Source: Chara braunii (Eukaryota; Streptophyta; Charophyceae; Charales; Characeae). Taken from it: a stretch of DNA of 44,458 bases. Positions within the stretch are counted from its first letter, which is position 1; every line of letters starts with the position of its first letter. The notes under the pieces are model-generated. The model saw only the letters and a program-made list of their open reading frames with translations. It was not told the DNA's origin and did no database searches. Made by a program: the position numbers and the translations under genes. The DNA lies in NCBI GenBank assembly GCA_003427395.1, contig BFEA01000691.1, positions 541,940 to 586,397 on the forward strand. The letters are read 5' to 3'. Below are positions 1 to 11,490 of the stretch, one piece after another.

Positions 1-35
1 GTATAGGTGTTTGGAGTGGCTCAGGCAGTATAGGT

Positions 36-145
36 GCGACAATCTCAAATGATCTCAAACGATCTCAACAGTTCTTAGGGTTTGTGTGTTATTGGCCTTG
101 GTATCTCAAATGATCTCAAATGATCTCAAATGTTCTCAATGATCT
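36..145. repeat. Degenerate decamer tandem repeat
   Basis: Two blocks (about 41-75 and 102-145) repeat the unit ATCTCAAATG with small changes, separated by about 25 bases of unrelated sequence. No coding role is visible. The short open frames over it are by-products of the repeat. Confidence 0.7.
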
Positions 146-217
146 GTACAATTCGATATGGGACACTGAGTCTGGTTTCCAGCACGTGCTGCTCCCCACG
201 AATAGACTGGAGCACTT

Positions 218-221
<4 letters not shown>

Positions 222-256
<35 letters not shown>
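222..256 (+). repeat. 35-nt poly-A tract
   Basis: This is an uninterrupted run of 35 A. It could be the tail of a retroinserted sequence lying to its left, but I found no flanking target duplication and recognise no element upstream. A 17-nt poly-T tract follows at 320-336, and T-rich runs lie near 515-530. Confidence 0.8.
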
Positions 257-258
<2 letters not shown>

Positions 259-780
259 TAATGTGCCAAGAATGGGAAATGAGACCATTTGGCGCAGCAT
301 TTATTTTGTGGTCTAAGCGTTTTTTTTTTTTTTTTTAACATTTTTCATGGAAAGATTAAGACCAAACTTGTAGACACTTAAATTTCCAGTGGATTTGAGG
401 TTTTCTTCTCAACGCTAAAAATCGTTGAATTTGGGTTACTCTCTACGTTGGCCCACACGTCGTAGGGCCGCGGTAAAAAACGAAAACACAACGAATCGAC
501 GCGGCATTTATTTCACTTTTTTTTTTTTTTCCCTAATATTTTTTCTAGAAAGAGTGGAAACTAATTTACAAGATCTGAAAATTTCAGATCTTTTGATTAA
601 TTACTCTGCGCACGAACAATCGCTAAAGTTGACGCTTGAAAATTGCAGGATTGGACCCGCCTGCCACATTGTGCAACTTTAGGGTTCGGACACACAGGCA
701 CATCCTGTTGTGCCAGCAGCCTGACGTCAGATACACTTCAAAAGAAAGCAGTCCCCAAAAGCAGACAGGGACCCAGTCCA

Positions 781-850
781 CCTGAGCGGTTATTCCATCA
801 GCCAATTGGGTATTTCAAATTTTGTGCGTGGGTTCAAACCCCGACCCGAC
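781..850 (+). other. Possible tRNA-derived SINE head (box A/B-like)
   Basis: GGTTCAAACC at 831-840 fits the RNA polymerase III box B consensus. About 45 bases upstream, TGAGCGGTTA (783-792) resembles a box A. Flanking bases could form four of the five pairs of a T-stem. No complete tRNA cloverleaf can be drawn, so this is at best a tRNA-derived SINE promoter or a chance match. Confidence 0.25.
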
Positions 851-884
851 CACAACCACTATGAGCAAGCTTCAAATACTAATA

Positions 885-1003
885 TGTGTGGGTGGGTGGG
901 TGCGTGTGTGGCTGGGCAGCCCGGCGATGGGCGGCCGGGTGTATGCTTGTGTGTGGGTGGGCAGGCAGGTGATTGTGTGTGTGGGTGGGTGGGCAGGCGA
1001 GCC
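885..1003 (+). repeat. G-rich GTGGGT/GTGTGG simple repeat
   Basis: Two clusters of GGGTGGGTGGG (about 889-900 and 980-993) are joined by GT-rich and GGGC-rich sequence. Several closely spaced G-runs could support a G-quadruplex on the plus strand. Proline/threonine-rich frames on the other strand are shadows of this composition. Confidence 0.6.
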
Positions 1004-1970
1004 CTCCGACTTTTCTTTCTTCCCGTTTCGCCGCCCACGTGAAAACGCCCAAAACGAAAAAGAAGTCGTCAAAAACGCCAACACTGAAAAAAAGGTCGCC
1101 GGAAACGCCCAAAAGAAAAAACAGGAACCGACCAAAAACGAAAACGAAAAGTGGCAAAAAATAATCAGATAAACGGGAAAAAAAAAAAAAAAAAAAAAAC
1201 GGGAAAAAAAAACAGAAAGAATTAAAAAAAGAGGGCGGGCCACAAAACGACATTTCCGTGCTATCCAATGGCGGGCGCTTCCAGATCTTCCCTCGCATCG
1301 ACGCCCATCGCCGCTGGACCTCGTGTGCTCGCTCTCTCGTTTTCTGGCGCGCTGTGAACAATTCCGTACGCGCTGTCGCACTTTTTCCAGTCGGGCCACT
1401 TCAGGCGACCGGAATGCCAACAGGCTGTCACGCAGGGTTTTGTATGTGATTGCAATAAATAAAATAAATTAAATAATGTAAATCCCTTCCTGTTGTGTGC
1501 GTCCGGCTTCGAGCGAGACCCTTCAATTACGGTCTTCACCAGCCCCCGGTCTTCGAAATCTTTTATTTTGATTCGGAACAACAGAGAATCATGCAAATAA
1601 TAATCATAAAATTTATGGAGTGTTATGCATGCATAAATTATGTCAATCTGATTTTGAGAACTGTGACAGAATCATCCAAGAAAACAATCATTAAGCAAGA
1701 ACAATACAAGAAGCAAGACCGACTGACTGACTTGAACAAAGACACAGTCAAATGAATGAGGGAAGAATGAGAACTCATAATAGTCTCAGGAAGTACATAT
1801 GGAAGAGAGCATGGCCAGCACCAATCAAGAGTCCTCACTCATCCCTCTGAACTTCACTCCATCTCTTACTTTATTGTTCGTCGTTTGGGTTTCTTGCCAT
1901 GTCTCTGTACTCTCTGAGGTTGTGGCTTCTGAATGTTAAGCCCCCTGAAGCCTACTAGTTCCAAACATTT
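1004..1970. other. No gene recognised; A-rich then ordinary sequence
   Basis: 1030-1225 is built of loosely repeated AAAACGCCCAAAA-type words followed by a long A-run (about 1179-1198). 1258-1450 is GC-richer. The region from 1450 to 1970 is AT-rich. Frames of up to 180 codons on the minus strand here consist mostly of Phe and Pro from the homopolymer tracts, and I do not call them. Confidence 0.5.
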
Positions 1971-2519
1971 TCAGCCAAGTCCCATGATACGGAAGTCAAG
2001 CATGACACAAAATTCTTCCTGTAGAATGGGGAGATAGGGCTGAGAGAAAATGCCCCTCCTGAGATGAGGGAACTCTGAGGGTTCAGTCACCGCCTCGTAG
2101 TCGATCTTTGCTGGTGATATGTATCTCTTGGCGAAGTTCACCAGTCCACCCCAATAAGAGCCGTCAGTAAGATAGTAAGGGACCGGCGGTTTGGGATAGT
2201 CAGTGAAAAGCTTCAGGCCAAAGCTATAGACTAGCTTTGTGCTCCTCTGGAGTCTCTCGACTTTCCATTGCACAAACCCTGCTGCTGCGACCCACACTGT
2301 ATCAAAATGAGGGTGTGTCTCGTTCCCCTTTTTCAGAAAGATCCGCAGATCGTTGACTGTACCCTCAGCAAACTCAGTGAGAACAACGAAGATAAACAGA
2401 TCTTCGCGCTTGAACCCATCAATCCTGACATACTTGTAGGGAAAACTCTCCTTGGCTGCTATCAGATTAAGGTTGTCGAGGACCGACTGGTCCACTGTAA
2501 TGGGGTTGATCTCTCTCAT
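1971..2519 (-). CDS. Hypothetical protein, possible exon
   Basis: This 182-codon frame has balanced amino-acid usage and no low-complexity stretches. The frame stays open 15 bases upstream of the ATG (to 2534), so the Met may be internal to an exon. No motif, signal peptide or membrane segment is recognised. It contains short aromatic-rich patches such as SFPYKYVRIDGF and a proline-tyrosine stretch KPPVPYYLTDGSYWGG. A second minus-strand frame (3139-3429) lies upstream in the same orientation, separated by a minisatellite, so the two could be exons of one gene. I could not fix splice sites. It might also be a domesticated or decayed transposon product. Confidence 0.4.
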   Translation of the reverse strand: MREINPITVDQSVLDNLNLIAAKESFPYKYVRIDGFKREDLFIFVVLTEFAEGTVNDLRIFLKKGNETHPHFDTVWVAAAGFVQWKVERLQRSTKLVYSFGLKLFTDYPKPPVPYYLTDGSYWGGLVNFAKRYISPAKIDYEAVTEPSEFPHLRRGIFSQPYLPILQEEFCVMLDFRIMGLG

Positions 2520-2559
2520 ATGTTTGGAAAATAGTTACTCCCCGACAGAGGGAGAAGAG

Positions 2560-3040
2560 AATGTGCTTTATTGACGGGGCGTCCGCTGCTTGAATGTCCT
2601 TTGAATACTGTTCTAGATGATGTTTCCGGAATGTTGTTTTCGAAATGCTGTTTTCGAATGTTGTTCCCGGACACTGGGTCTGAATGGTATGTCTGAATGT
2701 CGTGTCCGAATGTAGATTGACTGTTGAGAATTGCTGACTGAATGCTGATTAGAATGTCGTTGAGCGTTGATTAAGTAAAGACTGAATAGCAATTAAATAC
2801 TGATTGTGCAATGACGGAGTAGCACCTGAATACTGTTCTGAACACCGTTCCAAGCTTTGAATATTGTTCTAAGAACCGTTCTGAGTACTTCCTTGAATAG
2901 TGAATACTGCTCTGGGTACTAGATACTGCTCTGAGTACTGTTCTGGGCTCTAAGTACTAAACACTGCTCTGAGTACTGTTTGAATATGAGTATTGCCAGA
3001 ATAATTGTCTGAGTATTGCCAGAATAATTGTCTCCGAATC
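2560..3040. repeat. Degenerate minisatellite, GAATACTGTTCT-like unit
   Basis: Words such as GAATACTGTTCT, GAGTACTGTTCT and GAATGTTGTT recur many times with irregular spacing of about 10-22 bases. Near 2998-3033 a 23-base unit containing GAGTATTGCCAGAATAATTG is repeated exactly. The array sits between two minus-strand frames and could lie inside an intron. Confidence 0.65.
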
Positions 3041-3138
3041 GTGAATTACCGTATCACCACGCTGCAGGAAGAGGGTGCAATTTGTTGTCGTTCAAAGTTG
3101 ATAGAGTTCCGAAGGTGGTGATTAGAGCACTGCAGAGC

Positions 3139-3429
3139 TCATACAAGCCTTGCCCTGACCTGTTCCACCGTCTCTAGAGAGGAGCTAGTACTGTGCAGTC
3201 TGCCGTCGTGCCCATAGAAATAGATTACATACTCAATATATTTTTCCTCTCTTATTGTCCGTACTGCATGTTCACGCTGAGTTTTCCTATGAAAATTTAT
3301 ATCCTGGTAAGCTTTCTCGTCCCACCCTTCCTCTTTGTCTCTGTTAGATTTGGACTTCACGACCAAGACTTCGCCGCCCTTCATGATGCCCCTGATGGGA
3401 AATTTGATTTGGTGCTTACCAACGGGCAT
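3139..3429 (-). CDS. Hypothetical protein, possible upstream exon
   Basis: This 96-codon frame starts MPVGKHQIKFPIRGIMKGGE and is rich in charged residues (KSKSNRDKEEGWDEKAYQD). The composition looks like real protein rather than a repeat shadow. Near its end the minus strand offers GT dinucleotides in donor-like context (CAG/GTCAGG near 3159, or GTATGA just before the stop). Splicing into the frame at 1971-2519 is therefore possible but unproven. No family is recognised. Confidence 0.35.
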   Translation of the reverse strand: MPVGKHQIKFPIRGIMKGGEVLVVKSKSNRDKEEGWDEKAYQDINFHRKTQREHAVRTIREEKYIEYVIYFYGHDGRLHSTSSSLETVEQVRARLV

Positions 3430-3539
3430 TTGGTTGGATACCTCTCAGGTACAATGAAGTCTCGAATGCTCGAGGACTGCGCAGCGACTAGCCACCCGTT
3501 CATCAAAGCTTATGCATCAACCCCGCCTAACTGAAATGA

Positions 3540-6500
3540 GGTAATCATATAGATAGCCTTACTATCTTGGCTTCGGTGACGCATCACACACTCGATCGTG
3601 AGCTTGCCCTTCACTTTGAGATGCAAGATAAAACCCCCTTTCCCTCTCCCTTTTTCTCGTCTCCTCCTTCCTCCCTCCAGGGATTTTTCTAACTGGCCTT
3701 CAAAGGTGAGAGATCGAGGGTCCTAACGAGTGCCCATTCTCACAGTCAGTGGCAAGCTGCAAACTTAAACCACTAAGGCTCAAGTTGATTGATCTACAAC
3801 CCATGCCATTTAGCAACCCCTTGTCGTTAACACTGTCAGAGAGCATACTGTATTTGGCTGCTATTGCATAGTATCAGTCCGCCAACAAGCCATAGTAATG
3901 ACCTTCACAGACTGTCTGATTTTAAATAGCTCGAAACACAGCGAGCCCTTCTCAGAGCGATCAGTGATTCGTATGAGGACAGAGCTCCTCTCTGAACTTT
4001 GGTGATAGGTGGTAAGAGGAATCACTCACTAACTGACCTTAGCACTGATTCATTAATAGTCTGACCTTTTGAATGCCACACAGGCCAAGCTCCAAGTAGT
4101 GAATGTATACGAGTCACCTCGAACATTGCATCACCTTGTTTACTGCTTATTCTAGGAGGGTACTTTGAGGGTTTTGCCTAGACTAATGTTGGGTTCCTCC
4201 ACACATAATAGCACCGCCCCAGGGTATTTCATCTTAGGGAGGCAACATGCCAAACAGTCACGCTGGCATCCCTGCTTCAACAGTATGAGTCAATTTGCGC
4301 TTTCCATGCCTTTGCAAGGCTCGTTATAGGTCACACTTATAGAAAGATCGGAGAACCTGTCCTTGACCGAGCTTCCACTCATTAACTTGATTTGCAGGGC
4401 TACTCTATTTTTCACGCAACGGTTGTTAAACGTGGTTTTCTTTCTAGTTCAAAAATGTAAGCGCAAAGGCAAGTATGAGTTTATTATCGCATTTCTACCC
4501 CGTGAGGTAAGGTCTGTGTTTTCACACAGAACAAAAGACCCGTGAGCACTGAGTTACCAAGAGTGAGCCTCATTTACATTCGACAAAGAAGTCCTCTGCC
4601 CCAATTGAGGCTTGTGTTAGCATGGACCCTTTATGAGAGGCTACACCCCGTTCACCCTACCCCTCGGGTTCCCTGTACACCTATAATGTAGGGTATACTC
4701 CCAAGTTGAACGTTGTCCTTGTTAGTACAAGACACCGACCATACGTTTCTCATGACTCACGAATAAATGCAGAGTCCTTTCATACAGCCCCCTCTTTGTC
4801 CGTTAATCGTACAAGTCAGAGACGCGCTTACATGCCCAAAACATGGTATAAACCTTTAGTCACCATCAAGTAGGAATTTTGAAAGGAAATAAGAAATTCG
4901 TCTCAATATTACCTTATTTTTTCCCATCTACCAGATAGAGTGTGTGCACAAGTAGGCATCAATCCATTGAACCCATAGCCACCACAAATCATATCACCGA
5001 AACCGAGTTTACTCCCCCTTAAGGGACGATCGCATGATTCTGATCACACCAAGACTGATTTCATCACTGCTTCCTACCCACTAAAGATACGAAGTGAACA
5101 TCAGGCTTCAATCTCAACAATTTTCTAGCCAAAGCTCATTCACCCCCTCAGAGTGTGAGGGCCTAACAAGGAGGGAGTAAGAGGGATAAAAGAAAGACAG
5201 TACTCAAGGGGGGAAGATCTTAAGTTCCGCAGTGACGCTGATTATTGATCCATGCATTCGCTCACTTATCACCGTCCTAAGAAATAATAATAGACACTCC
5301 GGAGCTTCCCTCTTACTCTTGACTTGAAGAGTGGCTGCAATACACACGGGTGAGTAGCATGACTCGTTAAATCCCGTGACTGAGGTAATAACACATGCAG
5401 AAACGACGACCCAATTTAGTCAGCCTCAATGACTTTTCAGTCTCGTTCTCACTCAAGCCCGTAAACTTATCCCTATTATACTTATCTCAATCCCCCTTAT
5501 TTGAACTAGCACTTCGTTTAATACACCGTTGCACCTTTCATGTAAGTCAGGAAAACACTATGTCGTTCGCGCACTGTCAGGTTTGGCTTACCCTACAGAG
5601 GGCGTTATTGTCACGGCTCCGAAACAGCCGTCTGCACACCCCAACTTCACTGGCCACTTACTACGAGGATTACACTTATATTACCGAGCCAAGAAGGAGT
5701 AAGGCCGCTATCACGCACTCACACCAGAGACGTCAACAGACGCATATACTCTCGCTTCTTCAAGAGAACCAGACGCCACGTCCGTACATCACACATCAGA
5801 GCTGGTAAGTAGCGCAACTTTACGACTTGGGACACATCCCATTAGAGAGGCGAAAAATCATTCGTCACCGCGGATAATGCTAATTGAAATCAGGGCATAG
5901 CTCGTCCCACTTTTCTTCCTTCTTCACGCGGTCCACTACAGAGCTGGCCTCTTCACCAATATAAGCACGTCGAAGCGCTTTCCGACAGGGATTGAGCTGA
6001 CAGACACTTACAAAAAGGGGCGAGGGGAGGCCAACGACATCTCTCACGTTGGACCGTTGTCCATCCACACTCCCATTTCTCGTACACTTGCACTACTCTC
6101 ATTCTTCCCCACCATCCTTTTCTTCCTCAACTGAGAACCAACGCTGTCACTTCACGGTTAATATTATCCCCTGTCCAAAGATAGTTCAAAACTAAGTCCC
6201 TTTTTTCTCTCGCAAGGTTTCTCCGTACTCAGATCACGCAGAATCTCTTAGGGCGCACTCACTCACTCAAGAACGATATACCAGCGGCGAGGAACTCACT
6301 CTGATAACTGCTGCCATCGCGATGGTGGGGAGGGGAAGGGAACATTCTTCGCGTCGCGCTGCTGTGGTCTGTCTCCTCTTTTCTCTCATGTCACGGCTAG
6401 CTTTTGGCAGTCTACCGTCCGCAAATCTCACTGTTCCAAAAACGGCAAGTTCTCATATCGTACGTGACAGTCTGTGTTCGTCCCTCACCTACCCAGAGAG

Positions 6501-7090
6501 ACTGACGTCGGCAGCAACGCTGAAAGAAGTGCGTCAACTACCTCCTGGCCCTTGGAGTTGGTCAGTCGTGCCAGGGAGTTTTAGACCTCGCCCTCATGGA
6601 GAGAGTACAAGAGCTCAAAGGTCGGACCACTCCCGTGATTTGAGCATCCACGTCGCACTTGCACACACCGCCCAGGTCTCGCCCTCGCACGGGAGGAAAA
6701 TCTCTCTCTTCTGCCAACCACCGTAGGCTCACACATCGTACGAGCGCATAGCTAGCCGTTGACGTCAACCGCATTGCATTTTTTTCTCTGCGTGTCGTTC
6801 TGGCTTTCACGCGTGTTGACCTCAACTCGCCCTCCCCCCGGACTGCCACGTGTAGCCTGTGTACCGCACATCACTTTTACTCACACCCCCTTTCCTTTTT
6901 CTCCCGTTTTTCCTGTCCCACGCCCTCTGGGACTCCACTGCCTCGAGCTGGCCTCGGGCCCACCTTCTACAGGTCGTGCTAGTGGGTGGTTCTTACGAAC
7001 CTGGCCCGGCCTGTCCCAGGACTGAAGGTCCGTCTCCTAGTCTCCTGCCTTGCTCATCTTGCTCTCCCCGCCTTAGTCCCGGTCCAGATG
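3540..7090. other. No supported gene
   Basis: Mixed-composition sequence with frequent stops in all frames. The longest frames (5395-5808 plus, 137 codons; 6322-6726 plus, 134 codons) have no motif and are within what chance gives. 6750-7310 is strongly C/T-rich on the plus strand. I see no LTR ends, inverted termini or RNA genes. Confidence 0.45.
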
Positions 7091-7093
7091 GGC

Positions 7094-7615
7094 CTATTCC
7101 CTATCTGCTGTGTCCATCGAGGTCTCGGTCTCATGATACGAGATCGTTACCTGCATTCTTGCTGTCACTCCGTCCCTCCTGCAGCGCCTCTCCGCACGAT
7201 CCTTTGCCTTCGTAATCGCATCCTGCAGTTTTGGGTTAGTCCGCATTTCCACCTCCTTAGCCCCTTCCAAATTAATCTTCAGCCTCAGTTCATCCCCTCC
7301 ATCGTAGTTAAGCATTCATGTGATCCAGGGCCCTTCCCCAGATAGGGGTTTCCACCGAGCCTGGTGGTACCAGTAACCCGGCCTATAGCCGTGCAGCGCC
7401 ATAGCCAGGCCTTTCTCAGCAGACCTCGCACAACACAAATTTGCCCGCTCAGAATAGTAGGTCACTACTAGAACACACTCAGTAGACTTCCCACAAGACC
7501 CACAGAACATTGTAGAAGCGATTAGCAAGGAACAGCGTCCCGGCTTCTCAGAGTAGAGAGGGCACACCTCATGCACACCGTGCAAATCCATCCCCCTCTT
7601 TTCTTTATAGCCCAA
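7094..7615 (-). pseudogene. Hypothetical frame broken by one TGA
   Basis: Two minus-strand frames, 99 and 73 codons, are in the same phase and separated by a single TGA at 7316-7318, giving about 173 codons overall. The first half holds a cysteine cluster (FCGSCGKSTEC, then a CC pair). The second half is charged and helix-like (NPKLQDAITKAKDRAERRCRR). No family is recognised. It could be a decayed gene or retroelement piece, or chance. Confidence 0.3.
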
Positions 7616-7619
7616 GATC

Positions 7620-9237
7620 CCTGTTTTCTAAACGCGAGATACTCTTAGAGTTCTATGATCTAACAATCTACAAATTTGTAATTAACAAAATAAATCAAAA
7701 TAAATTAGAATAAACGGAAGGGTGGCTTGAAGCAAAACACCAACGGTCACAGTGCCTACCCCAACTTTCGGCTACTAGCCGTTCATTTTAATCGTGAAGT
7801 GACCTCAGGCTCGAAGCCGTGGTCCCGTAACGAGATACCTCCAATGCATCTTCCCCTTCAAAAGGCACCCTCAGACTATCTCTGATGGGTATCTGTGTCC
7901 GATGGCAAGGAGGGGGTTCATGACCTCCTATAGGGGGTGATGGGCCTCCTACCGATGCGGCTGCGGGTCGCCCTTCTTTTGGGGTCCTACCGCACGACGC
8001 CCGATCAAACCTCCCAACCATCGGTCCGAAAAGTGACAGGCCAAACCAGTCTGGGCCACAGGCTACTGCCAAGTTCGAAATTCGAACCATCGGCCTTCCC
8101 GCGAAGTGATAGTGACTGAAGGACATAAAAAAAAAAAGACTCGGCAATAACAATAATAACATCAGTAATAATAAGAATTATAATAATATCAAAAGAAAGA
8201 AAAGAAAGCATAGCGTCTCAGCATTCTCTTGTATCCCCGAATACAATTATTGGAGTCCAGTACTTGGTCTAGACGTCCGCACGGGTTATCGCTACCATAT
8301 CTCCTCACCCGGCCCGAGTCACAACCACTAGGGCCAAACAGTCCCTTCAACTCCGAGCAGGCTAGGCTATCCGACAGCGGCCGCGGCTAGGAAATTAGAC
8401 CGCCGGCCAACCCCGAATAAAAACAAGAACTTAGGCCCTAGCACAGACTTGACAGTTACTTTTTATTTTCCTCTCCCATATTTTCTCTCCTTTTCCTTCC
8501 CCCTCCTTGGACCTTTTCCTATCTGACAGCAACATCTATCGCGCGGACCTAACCCATAACCTGGTTAGGGTGTGATCGGCGCGCAGTAGAAATGACAGCG
8601 CTGGTCTTTTCAACTTCGCGTCGCAGGGCGAACCCGGCGGCTACTATGGCCACAGGCCGGTAGTGCTCTGCTGTACAGCAGGGCACCGAGCCTGCGCGGA
8701 CCAATGAAAAGTTCTGTGGTGCACCCTTTTTTTTGCAGAGGGCAGGCACCAACAGGGCCGGTCCACGTCAAGATACAGCCCGGGTACTAGAGATCATAGT
8801 TAAAGAAACACGCTTTCAGGCCGCGGACACTAAGCAGGGACTTGGTATGCAGAGGAGGACCGGGACACCGAGCCCTTCGACATAGTACCAAACCCCCACC
8901 CAGCGTCCCCGCTGGGTCGAAACGTATACACAGCAGGTATAAAGTAACCTGCTCCAGCAGTTTTCTTACCCTTTTGTTGTGACTCGTGGTGTAGTTCACA
9001 CTATAGTTTCTGCGCTAGCCGTCTCTCGAACTCTCACATCGCTCGCACTCCCTCTCACTGCTCATAGCAACTCAGCGCGATTTCGCGCAGTTGATTTTTT
9101 TTTCCCCCTTTTCGGTTCGCAATTCTTGCATAGCAGAGCTCTCTTTCCCTATCAATAATAACTCTCCTTTATGCTCACAGTATTTTTCCCAAGCGTAATC
9201 GTTAGCGCCACTTCCCTTGTTCCTTCTCCTTTTAGCC
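7620..9237. other. No gene recognised; possible upstream region of 9238 frame
   Basis: 7650-7730 is AT-rich; 7800-9000 is GC-richer with no convincing frame. AAAAAAAAAAAGACTCGG followed by an AT-rich TAATAA run lies at about 8127-8190. The bases before 9238 are T/C-rich, as in a plant 5' leader. Confidence 0.4.
8938..8944 (+). promoter_or_regulatory. Candidate TATA box
   Basis: TATAAAG lies 294 bases upstream of the ATG at 9238, with C/T-rich sequence between them. It is the only good TATA match close to that frame. Its role is inference only. Confidence 0.25.
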
Positions 9238-9708
9238 ATGCCCGAAGCACGCAGGGGACAGGGAAGAGGAAGAGGAGGGAGAGGGGGTAAGGCTCGGGAG
9301 GAACCGTCGGCTCGTGCGCGGTTCGATTATAGTTCTGAGGAGGATGATGATGAGCCACGAGGTTATGGCGTTCACTCGAGAACCTATCCTCGTCACTCAC
9401 TCTCCGCATGGTACGAAAGGACTCCATCCCCAGAAAAGATGGAGTACTTCCGAAAGAAGTTTGAAGCGCGCTATGGCGCGCCCAGCACTTCCTCCCCTCC
9501 TTACTCTCTTGGAGCTCCTATCACCCCCACGGCGAGTAGAGCCCTAGTGCTTGCTCCACCATCCTCTATCCCTTGCGCAATTCCCTCATCTCCTCACTCC
9601 AATAGTTGCATCCTTCTCAACATTTTCTTTCTTCTCTCTCTGCTTCAGATTGAACTCATGGTAATCTTCTATATCCTGTATAGACGTGACTTCTTTTCAG
9701 CCTTTTGA
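9238..9708 (+). CDS. Arg/Gly-rich hypothetical protein, probably first exon
   Basis: From the ATG at 9238 the frame begins MPEARRGQGRGRGGRGGKAR, an RGG-type basic tract. An acidic patch (SSEEDDDEP) and a mixed Pro/Ser/Tyr segment up to about residue 95 (FRKKFEARYGAPSTSS) follow. After about 9540 the frame turns into hydrophobic, C/T-rich sequence (CILLNIFFLLSLLQ). That looks like intron translated by accident: a polypyrimidine run ends CTTCAG near 9648. An in-frame ATG 21 bases upstream (9217) is less likely because it adds only MFLLLLA. RGG tracts occur in RNA-binding proteins and retroelement Gag proteins; neither is proven here. Confidence 0.4.
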   Translation: MPEARRGQGRGRGGRGGKAREEPSARARFDYSSEEDDDEPRGYGVHSRTYPRHSLSAWYERTPSPEKMEYFRKKFEARYGAPSTSSPPYSLGAPITPTASRALVLAPPSSIPCAIPSSPHSNSCILLNIFFLLSLLQIELMVIFYILYRRDFFSAF

Positions 9709-10033
9709 ATTTGTTTCCCTCTTCAAGACTTTCATCTAATGCATCACTTCATAGTGTCCCTCGCTTAAGAGTTTGAGTACCTCGAGGCCAGGGATGCAGG
9801 TTTCTCGTGAACCAGGCCGCTTGTCGGCCACCAATTAAATTTAAGAAGGATTATATCTCCACTTTCTTGCTTGCCGTTGATTCTGACCTCTTGTCATTCT
9901 GAAATCAATTCTCAATCTGGATTTTATGGCAGAGAAAGGTTACCTTAACCTTCACCTTGGCTGAAAAACCGAAAACATCCTCAGTCTGATATCAATGCTT
10001 AAGACACCTGTTCAGTCTGCCATGCTGGGAATA

Positions 10034-10210
10034 GGGTATACCAAACCCTTTTTCTGTTCTCTGGCCAGGGTGAGATACCCTCTCAACTTCTCATGTGACT
10101 CACGGGATACCAAACCCTGTTTTTTTTCTCTGGTCTGAGTGAGGCGTCTCCTCAACTTCTCAGATAGAAGGAAAGGGATACCAAACCCTTTTTTTTTTCT
10201 CTGGTCTAGG
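10034..10210. repeat. Three tandem copies of an about 70-bp unit
   Basis: Copies start near 10034, 10104 and 10175. Each carries GGGATACCAAACCCT followed by a T-run, TCTCTGG and (copies 1 and 2) CTCAACTTCTCA. The third copy is partial. The unit does not code. Confidence 0.75.
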
Positions 10211-11311
10211 AACTTCAGATAAATCTTCGTATACCTGCAAAACAAGTAGTCCCACAGACAACAATTATACCCTAGCATGCAGGCTCCCCAACAAATATCA
10301 GTCAAACAACAAGTAAACAAAATAAAACCCTGAATAAAATAAAATAACAATAGAATTAACAAAATAAAAATAATAAAATAATAGATACTACAAAACGATT
10401 CTTCACACCCAAGAGTTTATTGATTGCCTCGATTTTGGCCCACCACTGGTCAGGAATGGCAGACGTCCCGTCAGTCTGACATACTTCATTCGGCCCGCCT
10501 CAGGCCAGGACTAGTCAGACCATTTGTCTTGACAGCCCCTTTGACCTGCCTCCGGGTCAGGACCAGCATATCCACTACTCGAGTATGGCAGCCCTTTGGC
10601 ACTCTCGCCAGGACACCCAGACTATAGCGGGTCTGGTCACCCTATGACAGTAGACGTCCCGTCAGTCAAAATGTCCCGAACCCGGATTTGACCACTGCGG
10701 TCGGGGACCGGCTTACCCACCAGTTTTTGGCCAAGGGCGCTGGCTGCCCCGCCCATATTTTTGAACGTAGGACTCAGTCTAACTACGATTCAAGGCTCTG
10801 GCGAACCTTACTGGATTGCAACCTCTGACTGCGGTAGGGTTTCAGCTGACCCCTTTCGACCTCATAGGTCAGGCCCCCGGAGTCTTAGCCTCAGTCGACT
10901 ACGGAATTTGACACTCACATCGGGGACCTGCTGACCCCACCAGATTGCAACCTACTGTGATAAGGCTCTGGCTGGTCCCGACAATCAATGCATCCTTAGG
11001 TTAGAAAAGAAAACCCTTGGCACAAACAATCAGGCAAACATATCGTAACCCACAAGCAGACTGCCCATGCCCCATAACAGGACAAACATTTCTCAAGAGA
11101 CGTCCCTTCAGTCTCAAGAGACACTGAACAACAACATGATAACCATCACCAAGCCCTTACCAGAGACCTCCCTTCAACCTCAAGAAGGGTGCTCAGAGAG
11201 GTCCCTTTCCTCAACTGGGAATTTGTCTTCCAAGAGACGTCCCGTGAGTCCCAAGGAAATACTGAAATGCTGATCTCAGAGAGGTCCCTTCCCTCATCTG
11301 AGTGAAGACAA
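10211..11311. other. No gene; short repeated words
   Basis: 10320-10390 is A/T-rich. 10440-11300 contains scattered related words such as GACGTCCCGTCAGTC and GTCAGGACCAG, without a regular period. This could be the 3' end or an LTR of the decayed gypsy element that lies to the right on the minus strand, but no LTR pair is visible. Confidence 0.35.
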
Positions 11312-11490
11312 ACAACTTAGTCAAGAGACACGAAGCCCCTCCACTGACAACTCTCAGTCAGGTAGAGCTGGAGTTCCTTATGTCTGTCCTCACCTGAATT
11401 TCTTAGATGGACAACTCGGTCAAGAGACACGAAGTCCTTCTGCTGACAACTCTTAATCAGACAGAACTGAACTCCTTTATGTCCATCATG
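11312..11490. repeat. Two-copy 99-bp direct repeat
   Basis: ACAACT..GTCAAGAGACACGAAG and the following CTGACAACTCT..TCAG..AGA.CTG occur at 11312-11390 and again at 11411-11490, with about 80-85 percent identity by eye. No coding role is seen. Confidence 0.7.

Noticed and set aside
872-1420. Long minus-strand frames (160-182 codons)
   Set aside because: Composed of Phe/Pro/Thr/His runs translated from A/T homopolymers and GTGGGT repeats; no domain.
3740-3790. Minus-strand tRNA-like box A
   Set aside because: The downstream box B match is poor and no cloverleaf can be formed.
5395-5808. 137-codon plus-strand frame
   Set aside because: No motif or coding bias; a frame of this length is expected by chance in 44 kb.
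6322-6726. 134-codon frame with a signal-peptide-like start
   Set aside because: The hydrophobic start is short, the remainder is irregular, and an overlapping antisense frame is equally good.
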